A stretch of 53,417 bases of DNA. It comes from a virus. The stretch spans positions 1 through 53,417 of the IMG/VR virus record IMGVR_UViG_3300015194_000001; one strand, written 5' to 3'. Made by a program: the position numbers and the translations under genes. The notes under the pieces were generated by a model that did not search any database, was not told the DNA's origin, and saw nothing but the letters and a program-made list of their open reading frames with translations. Numbering within the stretch: the first letter of the stretch is position 1; each line of letters opens with the position of its first letter. Shown piece after piece: positions 14,463 to 23,079 of this stretch.

Positions 14463-17405
14463 TTACATTGCGCAGCCACCCGCACCGCTGTCACCACCGC
14501 CACCGCTACTGTCATAGGCTCCGAAGGCGTAGTTGATGTCAGCGATCAACGTCGTGTTGCTTTGGTTGATGGTCGATCCTACGCGGCGGATGAGCACGGT
14601 GTAAACCGCTTCGACAATCGAAGGTGCTCTCTCAGTCGGCACGCTATCAAACGAATAAGCAGGAATGACCATGTTCAATGGCGGGTGCAGTTGGCTGATG
14701 CCGAAACGCCAGGCATAGTCAGTTGCGCCAAGATTAAGCCAAGTGCCCAAAGGGCTACCGCTGAAGTTCGCAGGCTGCCCGAGAGGCGCAAGCACAGTGA
14801 CGTACACCTCGAAGCTGCTTGCTGTTGCGGGCTCCGGTGTGTCGTACAGCCACTCGCCGTCGTAGGCAGATGACGCGACCAGCGTGCCAGTGTCGAACTG
14901 CGGGCCTGTGTTCGAATACGCATAGCTCGCGACACCAGCGCGCGACAGGCGGAATTCAATCGCGCCGCCGAGCGTAGTTTGGCTAGGAGGATCGCCCTGA
15001 GTACCCACAACTTGGATATGCGACTGCAATGTGACAGGAGGCAAGCCGTCGCCGAAGTCTGCGCTGCTCGCAGTGTCGATCGTCGTCGTCGGCACAGGAT
15101 CCTGGATCACGCCGCCGGTTGGCAGATAGGCATTGTCGGCAGTGTGCACGAGGTTGTTCTCGGCGACGCCGCTCATCTCGATGATCGGATTGCCCTCTGC
15201 GCTGCGGCCGCGACCTTGAATGTTTGTCAGACGCACGATCACCTGGTGCTGGCCTTCTGGCCCGAAGACGTACTTCGTGCGCTCCACGTCGGAATCGAAC
15301 GTGGTCGGCGTGAAGCCTGGATCGAGGCCAAGCACCACATCGAACTTGGTCAAGCCGGGCGTCACCGGGATCGCGATCGAGAGCTGACCGTTAGGCTTCT
15401 CGAGCGTGATGAAGTGATCTTTGCCCGCCACCCAAGGCGGCGGCTCCGAGAGCGTGGCAGTCAGCGTGGAGCTCGCCCACACCACCACGTCGCCCGGCGA
15501 GCCCCAACCGGGCAGCGCCGGCGAGAAGATGACGGCGCTGCCGTAGGCCGCAAGCAGGCCTTTCATCTCGGTCTGCCACTTCGGGAACTTGCGCCGGTAG
15601 AGTGACTGCGCAGCGAGGTACGTCGCTTCGCGCAGCGCTTGCATCGAGCCTGAGATGCCGGTTACACGCAGCGTGATCGGATTGACCGGCGTCACCACAC
15701 CTGGCAGCTTTGCCAGGATCGGCACCCAGTCCCACGAGCGATAGTCGAAGTACTCGTAGCTGATGGCGTCGGGACTCTCCGGCGTCGTCAGCGCATAGCC
15801 GATCGAAGTCGAGCCGGCGATGATGTCGCGCGTCGAATACGCAGCAGACGGAAGTGCTTGGTACTGGTCGCGCGTGATGGTGAAGAGTCCCATGCGCTGG
15901 AAGACGATGGCACGGCCGGCCTGCGCCATCGTGCGGTTCGCATCTTTGCTGGTCACGCGCGAGTCGAAGAGGACGTCAAGGTGGTCCTGCCGTGCCTTGT
16001 AGACCTGGTCCAGGTCATAGAACGTCTGCAGATCGATCTCGCTGTCGAGCAAGCGGTCGCCGTAGACAGTGTTCTTCAGCTTGTCGACGATCGCCCAGCA
16101 GATACTGCGTGACTCTGCGTTAGCCAGATCCCACCCGGTCGTTGGATTCCACGTCTTGAGCTTGCGGCGCGCGATGACCGCGAGCTTCTTCTGTGTCAGG
16201 CCATTCAGCTGCTCGTTCGCCTTCATCGCGATCTCGAGGTACGTCGCCGTTGCGCACAGAGGCGCAGGCGTCGTCAAGCGCCCGCGCAAGCCGCTCAGCG
16301 TGATCGCGTTGATGACTAGGTTGCTGGTGTTGGCCGGCGTGAAGCGCGTGAAGCGCGCCGAGACCCGTCCAGGCGAGGGCAGATCCGCGGCGTAGCTGCG
16401 GCGCTGCGGTGTACGCGAGGCTGCTTTGATATTGCAGCGCGTGAGATTGATCCACGTGCCGATCGGCTGACCAAAATCGTTGATGTACTGAATGTCGACG
16501 TCGACCTGGACGAGAAACGTAGTAAAGGCTCCAGTCGCTCCGTCCGCAATACCGAGACCTTGGTCAGCGACGAGATCCCAACCGATCCGGTCGATCATCG
16601 TGCGCGGCTTGTTGACGACAAAGCCACCCACTGCGACCGTCGCGTCGAGCGCATTGCCAGCAACCTCGACTGCGGTAACGATGTTCGCTTTGACCTGTGT
16701 CGGCAGAGTGCCAGGCTGCAGCAGTCGGTAGTAGACGCTGTGGAAATTCGAGATCGGCGTGTCGTCGATCATCAGCGACTCAAGCGCGTACTCTCCCTGC
16801 CCGATGCACAGCAAGACGTAGTAGTACTGATCGTTGTTCTTGTACTGCACGTATGGTTGACACGCGAAGTCCGGCAACGTGCGCATACGTCCGTAGACAA
16901 CAGGGATCGGCTGGCTCAAGCGCGCTTGGTTGCCCGACAACGACGTGTTGTAAACGCTGCCTGGAGATATAGCCGAGTTCCCAAGCCCTCCTGCTGGGTT
17001 GATCGGAATCAGGGCGTTGATCAGCAGCTGAGCCGCAAGGTTCAAGACGATCGAGACTGCTGCAGTGCCCGCTGCACCACCGATACCAATCGCGGTAGCG
17101 ATGCCGGCGCTGAAGTAGGTGATCGCAATGATCGCGATGATCGTCAGGATGCTGCGCGATGCGTTGCCTCCTTGCGGAATGATGTGCCACTCGACCACAT
17201 CGCCTAGGAAGATCTCGCGATGCCAATGCGGCTGCATCAGCGCGGTGCCATTGACGATCACGATGGCTCGTCCGCACTCCTTCGGGATCGTGTCGCGGAT
17301 CCGAACGCCAAGCTGAGGCTCGTAGCTATAGGCCGGCTCGTCGACGCCACACAGCGGCACGTCGAAGACACGAACCTTCGGAAGAACGGCGAGAGCGGTG
17401 TTCAT
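14463..17405 (-). CDS. Tail tip / central fibre protein, gpJ-like
   Basis: A 980-residue protein at the end of the tail gene series, in the position of lambda gpJ. The N-terminal region has the hydrophobic stretch common in this family (SILTIIAIIAITYFSAGIAT near residues 105-125). Next come GLGNSAISPGSVYN, RLSQPIPVVYGRMRTLPDFA and the long beta-rich hub domains, and a Gly/Ser-rich tail (SSGGGGDSGAGGC). The start at 17405 overlaps the stop of the NlpC/P60 gene. It should form the tail-tip hub and carry or attach the receptor-binding part. The specificity region is probably in the C-terminal 300 residues. Confidence 0.85.
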   Translation of the reverse strand: MNTALAVLPKVRVFDVPLCGVDEPAYSYEPQLGVRIRDTIPKECGRAIVIVNGTALMQPHWHREIFLGDVVEWHIIPQGGNASRSILTIIAIIAITYFSAGIATAIGIGGAAGTAAVSIVLNLAAQLLINALIPINPAGGLGNSAISPGSVYNTSLSGNQARLSQPIPVVYGRMRTLPDFACQPYVQYKNNDQYYYVLLCIGQGEYALESLMIDDTPISNFHSVYYRLLQPGTLPTQVKANIVTAVEVAGNALDATVAVGGFVVNKPRTMIDRIGWDLVADQGLGIADGATGAFTTFLVQVDVDIQYINDFGQPIGTWINLTRCNIKAASRTPQRRSYAADLPSPGRVSARFTRFTPANTSNLVINAITLSGLRGRLTTPAPLCATATYLEIAMKANEQLNGLTQKKLAVIARRKLKTWNPTTGWDLANAESRSICWAIVDKLKNTVYGDRLLDSEIDLQTFYDLDQVYKARQDHLDVLFDSRVTSKDANRTMAQAGRAIVFQRMGLFTITRDQYQALPSAAYSTRDIIAGSTSIGYALTTPESPDAISYEYFDYRSWDWVPILAKLPGVVTPVNPITLRVTGISGSMQALREATYLAAQSLYRRKFPKWQTEMKGLLAAYGSAVIFSPALPGWGSPGDVVVWASSTLTATLSEPPPWVAGKDHFITLEKPNGQLSIAIPVTPGLTKFDVVLGLDPGFTPTTFDSDVERTKYVFGPEGQHQVIVRLTNIQGRGRSAEGNPIIEMSGVAENNLVHTADNAYLPTGGVIQDPVPTTTIDTASSADFGDGLPPVTLQSHIQVVGTQGDPPSQTTLGGAIEFRLSRAGVASYAYSNTGPQFDTGTLVASSAYDGEWLYDTPEPATASSFEVYVTVLAPLGQPANFSGSPLGTWLNLGATDYAWRFGISQLHPPLNMVIPAYSFDSVPTERAPSIVEAVYTVLIRRVGSTINQSNTTLIADINYAFGAYDSSGGGGDSGAGGCAM

Positions 17406-17836
17406 GCCTTCCTCCAGATCGTGATGTCGCGAAAGCACATGAACCACATCTCGCTAAAGGGCGTGAGTGTGACGCCTACATCCTCGAGTGCGTGCAGAAC
17501 ATGCAGCCCATTGTTGACTTTCAAGGCCAAGCCGACGTGCCTGCCGTGGGGGCCGTACATAAGCAGGATGTCCCGGTCATGCGGACGCGAATCAGCGCAA
17601 GCGCGCCAGCCTGTTTCTCGCTCGACGGCACGAATCGCGGCGTCACGTGATGTTCTGGTCTCGGTCTCGCCGACGTTGATGTAAGGCATCGGGATGTCGT
17701 AGATGTTATTGAACACCCACCGGACCAAGCCCCAGCAATTGAACGCGTCGGGGCCTTCGCCGTTGGCTATGTAGGGCTTGCCGATGAGGTCTACGGCCCA
17801 GTGCTGGTCAGGGTAGTGCAGGTCCATAGCGCTCAT
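17402..17836 (-). CDS. NlpC/P60 peptidase, tail assembly protein (gpK-like)
   Basis: A 144-residue NlpC/P60 cysteine peptidase domain. The catalytic Cys is Cys34 in FNCWGLVRWV and the His is His100 in GRHVGLAL, with a polar residue following in the usual fold order. In lambda-like phages this protein helps assemble the tail tip and may cut peptidoglycan during DNA entry. The ATG at 17836 shares bases with the upstream stop (TGATG); a TTG one codon upstream is a poorer choice. The gpK JAB domain is absent, so this is the NlpC-only form. Confidence 0.88.
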   Translation of the reverse strand: MSAMDLHYPDQHWAVDLIGKPYIANGEGPDAFNCWGLVRWVFNNIYDIPMPYINVGETETRTSRDAAIRAVERETGWRACADSRPHDRDILLMYGPHGRHVGLALKVNNGLHVLHALEDVGVTLTPFSEMWFMCFRDITIWRKA

Positions 17837-18399
17837 CAAATGACCAGACCCGGATGTTCGTCAACCGTGTACTCTTTGCGTGGGAAGGTGTTATTCGACG
17901 GGTCGTAGAACGAAGCCTGCGCGTTGACCGTCACGTCACCCACTATGATCGAGCGCAGGACCATTGTGATCGCCGGCAAGCGCGCGGGATTGTCGAGATC
18001 GTTGCTGGCATAGATGCGCTCTGTGACCTTGACTGGGTAGGGACTGAGGAGCGCGGCATCCAGTTGTTCTGCGATGTGGCCGCTGACGCCGTCGACCTGG
18101 ATCGAGATCGACGGGACGCTGCTGGTGTCACCCTCTTCAGGCCCACTGACCAGGACTGGCACCGCCGTGAAAGTCACGTACGTATTCGCATCAACTAGCG
18201 AAGCTGGCTCGAGCCGGGCCACGATGTCTACGAAGTCGTTGACCACGCGTATAGCAGTGACCACACCGTTCTCTTTGAAGTCGGGATGGCGGAACTCGTA
18301 GGTGGCCAGCATCACACGCGTGATCGGCGCCGACGACATCGCTTCAGCGTAGGCATCGCTGACCTTGCTGCCGTTGACAGGGGGCAGGTACGTGGTCAT
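17836..18399 (-). CDS. DUF1833 minor tail protein
   Basis: A 187-residue protein with the DUF1833 pattern: an N-terminal VSDAYAEAMSSAP helix, LATYEFRHPDF, AIRVVNDFVDI, a SISIQVDGVSGHIAEQL segment and VTERIYASNDLDNPARLP. DUF1833 proteins replace gpL-like functions at the tail tip in several siphoviruses, always next to the NlpC/P60 gene as here. The start at 18399 is preferred over an in-frame codon 15 bases upstream because it fits the end of the previous gene. Confidence 0.78.
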   Translation of the reverse strand: MTTYLPPVNGSKVSDAYAEAMSSAPITRVMLATYEFRHPDFKENGVVTAIRVVNDFVDIVARLEPASLVDANTYVTFTAVPVLVSGPEEGDTSSVPSISIQVDGVSGHIAEQLDAALLSPYPVKVTERIYASNDLDNPARLPAITMVLRSIIVGDVTVNAQASFYDPSNNTFPRKEYTVDEHPGLVI

Positions 18400-18971
18400 C
18401 AGACACACCTCCAACGCAGGCGATTGTCGACTGCCATTCCGAACGACTGCATGAGATAGCCGAAGGGCGCGGCCGTGGAGATGTACTCGATGCTGTAGCG
18501 ATCGCGTTGCCGGCGAAAGTAGATGCCAGTGTCCGCACCTTGGTAAGTAACGACAACGTCAGACGAGCTCGACATCGGATCTCGCGGGTCGTCCTGAACG
18601 ACCAGGATCCTAGTCGCGCCGGCGAAGACCGTAGTGACGAAAGAGTTGATGGTCGCATCCCACCAACGCAACTTGCAGGTACCAAGTGCGATGTAGGCGA
18701 TGTTGGGCTGGTTGCTCCTGTCCATCGCAACCGTTGCCTGCGTCACGTTCAGCATCGCAAGTGTCAGGCCGGTACCCGATACCTGCGGCGTGACGTAGAT
18801 GTTGGCTGCGTCGAACGTGCAGAGCCAGTCCTGAAAGTCGATCCCCGAGGTGCCGATGCCGGCGCTCGAGCCGCCGCGCACGAGGCTGGCAACACCATGC
18901 TCGACAAAGCGCTTCGACAGGAACACACCGCTCGAAGCAGTGCGTTCCGGCGCCATCGTGGGAAAGATCAC
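18399..18971 (-). CDS. Minor tail protein, unknown family
   Basis: A 190-residue protein of the tail-tip block with predicted beta structure (WLCTFDAANIYVTPQVSGTG, TRILVVQDDPRDP). It starts with GTG at 18971, overlapping the previous stop (GTGA). An ATG five codons later is an alternative. Position between the tape-measure distal genes and the DUF1833/NlpC/J block is the only functional clue. Confidence 0.6.
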   Translation of the reverse strand: MIFPTMAPERTASSGVFLSKRFVEHGVASLVRGGSSAGIGTSGIDFQDWLCTFDAANIYVTPQVSGTGLTLAMLNVTQATVAMDRSNQPNIAYIALGTCKLRWWDATINSFVTTVFAGATRILVVQDDPRDPMSSSSDVVVTYQGADTGIYFRRQRDRYSIEYISTAAPFGYLMQSFGMAVDNRLRWRCV

Positions 18972-19897
18972 GCGCGGTCCCAGCTATTGAAAAGTGTCAG
19001 CGCGAGTGTCTGCGACGCCAGCTTGGGCACACCGCCGCTGTCGAATGAGAACTGCCAGAAGGCCTGTGCATTCATAGTCGCCGCAGTGAAAGTGAAAGTC
19101 GATGCACCGATCGGGAAAGTTCCAGTGAAGCTCCGCGTCTTCGAGCCTGGCGTGTAGGCGTTGGCCACGACACTCGACCCAGTTGTCGAGCCTCCAGGCG
19201 AAGCCGCTCTCGTGCCGATGGAGCCTGCATAGCCCGTCATGCTGAGGCCACCACCTACATAGATACCGCTGATGCAGTTCATCCAGCTGCCGACGTTCGC
19301 CGGTCGGGCGACCCAACCGTAGGTGATGCCATTGATCACCACGGAGCCGCTTGCATCGGCTGCAGGCGGAAGGATTCGCTGGATGTAAGTGATGTCCAGC
19401 ACTTCAGTGCCGCCCACAGTGATCGTGGTCGGGGCGCCAACGCCGTCGAGAATCAAAGCACGAGCATAGAGACTCGTGCTGTACTTGACACCGACTTCAG
19501 TGATGTTGCCCGCAGCTACGCCTGCGGCGAATCGGTAGATGCTCGATCGCTGTCCGTATTCAGGCGACAGGTTGTAGCTAAGGACTGACGACAGGAACGA
19601 GCCGGCCGAAGAGATCTGCGCGACGAGCGCTGTGTCGGTATTCGCCGGCGCCGTCGAGCCAGTACCGACACAACATTGATTGATGTCGTAGCCGTTGCCG
19701 ATGAGATCAAGACCGGTATTGGTGATGAGGTTTGGCGAGCCGCCGTGCTCTTCTGCCATGCCGCGCAGGCGCATCGTCCCGGGAATGACGCCGCCCTTTC
19801 CATCTGACTCGTGCGTGTGCACGAGGAAGAAGCTTTTCATGCCGAAGCTCGGCATGTGAATGTGCGCCAGAGGGCGCTGTGAGGGCAGATAGATCAT
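18968..19897 (-). CDS. Tail protein, unknown family
   Basis: A 309-residue protein, rich in Gly, Ser and Thr, with a beta-rich pattern. An early segment, NLITNTGLDLIGNG, is of a type often seen in phage appendage proteins. A His-containing N-terminal stretch (LAHIHMPSF and LVHTHESDGKGG) could bind metal. ATGA overlaps at both ends show strict coupling with neighbours. Likely a tail-tip or fibre component. Confidence 0.6.
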   Translation of the reverse strand: MIYLPSQRPLAHIHMPSFGMKSFFLVHTHESDGKGGVIPGTMRLRGMAEEHGGSPNLITNTGLDLIGNGYDINQCCVGTGSTAPANTDTALVAQISSAGSFLSSVLSYNLSPEYGQRSSIYRFAAGVAAGNITEVGVKYSTSLYARALILDGVGAPTTITVGGTEVLDITYIQRILPPAADASGSVVINGITYGWVARPANVGSWMNCISGIYVGGGLSMTGYAGSIGTRAASPGGSTTGSSVVANAYTPGSKTRSFTGTFPIGASTFTFTAATMNAQAFWQFSFDSGGVPKLASQTLALTLFNSWDRA

Positions 19898-20649
19898 GCG
19901 ATAACTCCTGAAACAACACCTGCAGATAGTGAGTACTGCTCAAACGGAATCGAGTAGCTCACCTGGCCATTGGCGATCAAACCCGACACAACTCCGGCGC
20001 TCAAGCTGTACTGCTCGAAAGGCCAGTTTGTGTAGGTTCGCAAAACATTGGTAATTGTGCCGCTGGTGACGCCGGCACTCAAAGCATATTGCTCAAGCGG
20101 CCAGTTGGTATAGGAGCGCAAGAGGGTAGTGAGCACGCCGCTGGTGACACCTGCTGTCATCGCGTACTGTTCAACCGGCGGCCACTGGAATGAGCCTTTC
20201 GGTGCGCCCACCGTCATGCCGTAGCTGTCGATGACGAGGGCGGGGTAGATGACAGACGCCAACCACACCTCGCCAGCGAGGAACGGTGGCAGCGCAGCGC
20301 CGCGCAATTCGGTGCCGACCGTCACGCGCCAATACTCGTGCCCGATCAGCTCCCAGTGCGGAGGCAGCAGGAAACGAACTACGCCGGTCGTGGCGACAGT
20401 GACGCGCGGCCAGTTGGCCTGGAACCAGCGGCCGCCCTCAAGCAGCGTGGTGGTCCACCACAGGTTGAACAGGACGGCCTGTGGCGCTGTGAATTCCCAC
20501 TGCAGATTCTCGTAGCCGAGAAAATCCGACTGCATCTGCGCAGCCTGCGGCATGCCTTCGGCAATGCTCGACAGCTTGCGGCGCTCGGCCGGCGACATGC
20601 CGACGACCGAAGGCGACGGCAATGACGGAGGGAAGACAACAGCGCCCAT
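19894..20649 (-). CDS. Tail protein with four tandem 26-residue repeats
   Basis: A 251-residue protein. Residues 1-159 form a mixed domain with several Trp (LFNLWWTTTLLEGGRWFQAN, FLLPPHWELIGHEYW). Residues 160-251 are four tandem repeats of about 26 residues that begin EQYAMTAGVTSG, EQYALSAGVTSG, EQYSLSAGVVSG and EQYSLSAGVVSG, the last cut short at the C-terminus. Units one and two share LR-S/T-YTNWP linkers. The repeats probably stack as beta strands on the virion surface. It follows another repeat protein (20650-21003). No family recognised. Confidence 0.65.
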   Translation of the reverse strand: MGAVVFPPSLPSPSVVGMSPAERRKLSSIAEGMPQAAQMQSDFLGYENLQWEFTAPQAVLFNLWWTTTLLEGGRWFQANWPRVTVATTGVVRFLLPPHWELIGHEYWRVTVGTELRGAALPPFLAGEVWLASVIYPALVIDSYGMTVGAPKGSFQWPPVEQYAMTAGVTSGVLTTLLRSYTNWPLEQYALSAGVTSGTITNVLRTYTNWPFEQYSLSAGVVSGLIANGQVSYSIPFEQYSLSAGVVSGVIA

Positions 20650-21003
20650 CTATCCTGCGTAGCCTGCCTGGCCGCCTCCGGTGTTGATCGCAGTTGGTTG
20701 AGGCGCAGCATCTACAGGGCGCCCTAGAGGAACGATAAGAACCGCTTTGCTAAGCAGCAACTGAACAGAGTTTTGGTTGGTATTGTTATCGGTCGTAGAT
20801 TGCGCGACGACAACCGACCTCGCCAAAAGATTGAGGATGGTGCTAGTTGACTGCGCAGCTTTTTGGTTCGTGTTGTTGTCAGTGGTCGACAAGGCCACGA
20901 TGACCGGGAAAGGCATGCCATTGACAAGTACGCTTCGCGACTGCGCCGCTTTTTGATTGGTGTTGTTGGCCGTCGTAGTCGGCGCTGCAGCGTAAGTCGA
21001 CAT
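20650..21003 (-). CDS. Small tail protein with three 30-residue repeats
   Basis: A 117-residue protein made mostly of three repeats of about 30 residues. Each starts TTTANNTNQKAAQS, TTDNNTNQKAAQST or TTDNNTNQNSVQ and continues with a hydrophobic strand such as ARSVVVAQS. The end is Pro/Gly-rich (INTGGGQAGYAG). The repeats are polar and Asn/Gln-rich, typical of surface or fibre material. Its gene abuts the next repeat-containing tail gene without a gap. Confidence 0.58.
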   Translation of the reverse strand: MSTYAAAPTTTANNTNQKAAQSRSVLVNGMPFPVIVALSTTDNNTNQKAAQSTSTILNLLARSVVVAQSTTDNNTNQNSVQLLLSKAVLIVPLGRPVDAAPQPTAINTGGGQAGYAG

Positions 21004-21006
21004 GGC

Positions 21007-21879
21007 TTATTCGTACAGCATCGCCAAGCCATAGCTGGCAAGGACGTGGTTGTTCAAGCCTGTGTTCCCCATCGCGAGATAGGTGTGAGCTGTCGCGCCA
21101 ACCATGTTGACTGAAAAAGTCGTGCCCCGCGGAATGTCATTGATGTTCACTCCCGCAGCGTAAAGGAACGGGAGTACATCCGGCACATTGACATAAGCCC
21201 CGTAAATTTGGTAATTGCCGGCAGCATCTGCACTACTGAGCGGCTCTCCGACGGCGGTACAAAACTTAGTCGTACCTGTCGTGACTGACGCTGTTGCGAT
21301 CAAACGACCAGAAATCATGGTCGGACTAGAAGCTAATCCAAAGGCAGACAGAAAGCCGTAACCCGTTGTCGTTGTAGCTCCGGTGCCATCCACTGTCTTT
21401 CCAAGAATGACAAAGCCTCCAGGATTGCTGTTGGCGCCTGGCATCGAGGCTTTCCAGCACATCGAAAAATGCCCGGCTGTGCGGCTGAAATAACTTGGAA
21501 AATTCACCAGTGTGCTAGACGGAAGACTTCCGCAAGTGATAATTGTCCGAGCTGAGATAGCGCTGCCACCTGTGATCGTGCCGCTGCCGTTGCTGCCAGT
21601 GCCTACAGTCATCCACATCGACGGATAGCCTGCACCGTTTGGCCCCGTCCCGTACTCCATCTTGAAGTAGATAGTCGAGTCAGCGAAGCGCCAGATTTCA
21701 TAGCCGCCAACACTACTCGCTGTAGAGCTGTAAACCACAGTCGTCCAGTTGATCTGACCTGTGTCAGCCGTAGCCACCAGTCCAATCGCTGCAAGCTGCG
21801 TGCTGACTTCTAGCCCCCATGCGCGAAAGCCAGTCGTGCTGGTGTGGTCGATAGGCGTCAGAGTGGTAGTGGTCGTCAT
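21007..21879 (-). CDS. Tail protein, unknown family
   Basis: A 290-residue Gly/Ser/Thr-rich, beta-rich protein. The N-terminus, HTSTTGFRAWGLEVSTQLAA, resembles the start of phage appendage proteins; later segments (IWRFADSTIYFKMEYGTG, AGHFSMCWKASMPG) suggest a jelly-roll-like domain. It lies in the block between the tape measure and the tail tip. Function by position only. Confidence 0.6.
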   Translation of the reverse strand: MTTTTTLTPIDHTSTTGFRAWGLEVSTQLAAIGLVATADTGQINWTTVVYSSTASSVGGYEIWRFADSTIYFKMEYGTGPNGAGYPSMWMTVGTGSNGSGTITGGSAISARTIITCGSLPSSTLVNFPSYFSRTAGHFSMCWKASMPGANSNPGGFVILGKTVDGTGATTTTGYGFLSAFGLASSPTMISGRLIATASVTTGTTKFCTAVGEPLSSADAAGNYQIYGAYVNVPDVLPFLYAAGVNINDIPRGTTFSVNMVGATAHTYLAMGNTGLNNHVLASYGLAMLYE

Positions 21880-23079
21880 TTATGTCTCCCTGAAGTGGAG
21901 TTTGATTGCGATGAGAGTGAAGACAGAAGTTGCGTCAACGTGAAGAACTGCGACGTCACCAGCTGCAAACGCCTTTGTCCACCCGGTGAGTGTAGTGTCA
22001 ACGTAGGTCTTCGCTGCCGTTATTACCGGCTTCGCTGCAGCGCAGATGCTGTTCGCTGAACTCGGCGGGTAGCTACCGATCGGCACCTTGTAGACGTCAA
22101 GCTGGCAAGAGCCCACGCCTCCGAGGGTGACGATAGAGACACCCACAAGCACGCGCGCTCGCAGGAAGTAAATCGGGATGTCATTGACACCAACTGTGAG
22201 AGCTCCTGACGACGCGACCCACGTACCCTTCTCGTCCGGATACGTGAGTCCCTGCGTGATTGCAGCTGCGATCGCATTGCCGAAGCCTGCTGCGCTGCCC
22301 ACCGAAGGGTTGATCGGCACGCCAGAGACTGTCGAAGATCCTGCAGCCGTGCCTGTGTAACCGGTTGCCGACACTCCAGTCGCCGTCGACGTGCCTGCGG
22401 CGCTGCCTACTGGCGCCGGAGGAAAGTAGACGCCGGCCAGCAAGGCCAGCAGACAGCCGCCAGCGAGCACACCGCCTGCGGCCGCTGTGACGGGCAGCAA
22501 CGCGAACGTACAGCCGCCAGAGAGCGGCTGCAGCACCGTCAATGAGGCACTGCCGGTCAGCGCGAAGGTCGCGCCACCCGTCAGCGCGGACGATTGAGCC
22601 GGGCTGACGGTGCTGCCCTCTCCGAAGAGGACCAGCTTCATGGTGATCCGCCACCATGAACCTCCCAAGAACTCTGTCGAGTACGGCTTTTGCCCAATTG
22701 AACCCGAGACCCGCGCCTTGTACCAAAGCGTGCCTGGTCCCTGGTTGGCTACCTGAGCGGAGAAGAAAGCAGTGCCCGCGCCGAGCGCGTTCTCAAACCA
22801 GCTAACGAAGTCAGCCAGGCCGGCCTGCGTAACCTCGAGGCTGACTCCTGCCAGGCGCGGCGTCGCGAGGTAGAGGCGCCGGCGTCGCGACGCACCGGTC
22901 TGCATAGGCGTGTCGCCGAACATCGGCTGCTTGTCGAGCGAGTGGCCCTCGCGGCGGAATGGGCCGCAGCTATCCGGAATGGTTAGCGACGGCAGCGCAG
23001 CGGCTCCTGCCGGCGCTGGCGCCGTCAGAAACGCTTTCGCCGTCGATACGCCGGCTGCTGAACCTACGCTACCCGGCAT
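21880..23079 (-). CDS. Minor tail protein with SAAGxSTATG repeats
   Basis: A 399-residue protein. Its N-terminus (MPGSVGSAAGVSTAKAF) and a central part (VGSAAGTSTATGVSATG, GTAAGSSTVSGVP, VGSAAGFGNAIAAA) carry the same Gly/Ser/Ala repeat unit that forms the 1341-residue protein at 36306-40331. Between them is a globular domain near residues 50-170 (PRLAGVSLEVTQAGLADFVSWFENALGAG), and a second domain forms the C-terminus. The gene overlaps the tape-measure stop by ATGA, the place where the distal tail protein is usually found. Confidence 0.65.
   Translation of the reverse strand: MPGSVGSAAGVSTAKAFLTAPAPAGAAALPSLTIPDSCGPFRREGHSLDKQPMFGDTPMQTGASRRRRLYLATPRLAGVSLEVTQAGLADFVSWFENALGAGTAFFSAQVANQGPGTLWYKARVSGSIGQKPYSTEFLGGSWWRITMKLVLFGEGSTVSPAQSSALTGGATFALTGSASLTVLQPLSGGCTFALLPVTAAAGGVLAGGCLLALLAGVYFPPAPVGSAAGTSTATGVSATGYTGTAAGSSTVSGVPINPSVGSAAGFGNAIAAAITQGLTYPDEKGTWVASSGALTVGVNDIPIYFLRARVLVGVSIVTLGGVGSCQLDVYKVPIGSYPPSSANSICAAAKPVITAAKTYVDTTLTGWTKAFAAGDVAVLHVDATSVFTLIAIKLHFRET

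Noticed and set aside
19894-21003. Diversity-generating retroelement with variable repeats
   Set aside because: No reverse transcriptase gene was recognised in the window and the repeats are tandem structural units.
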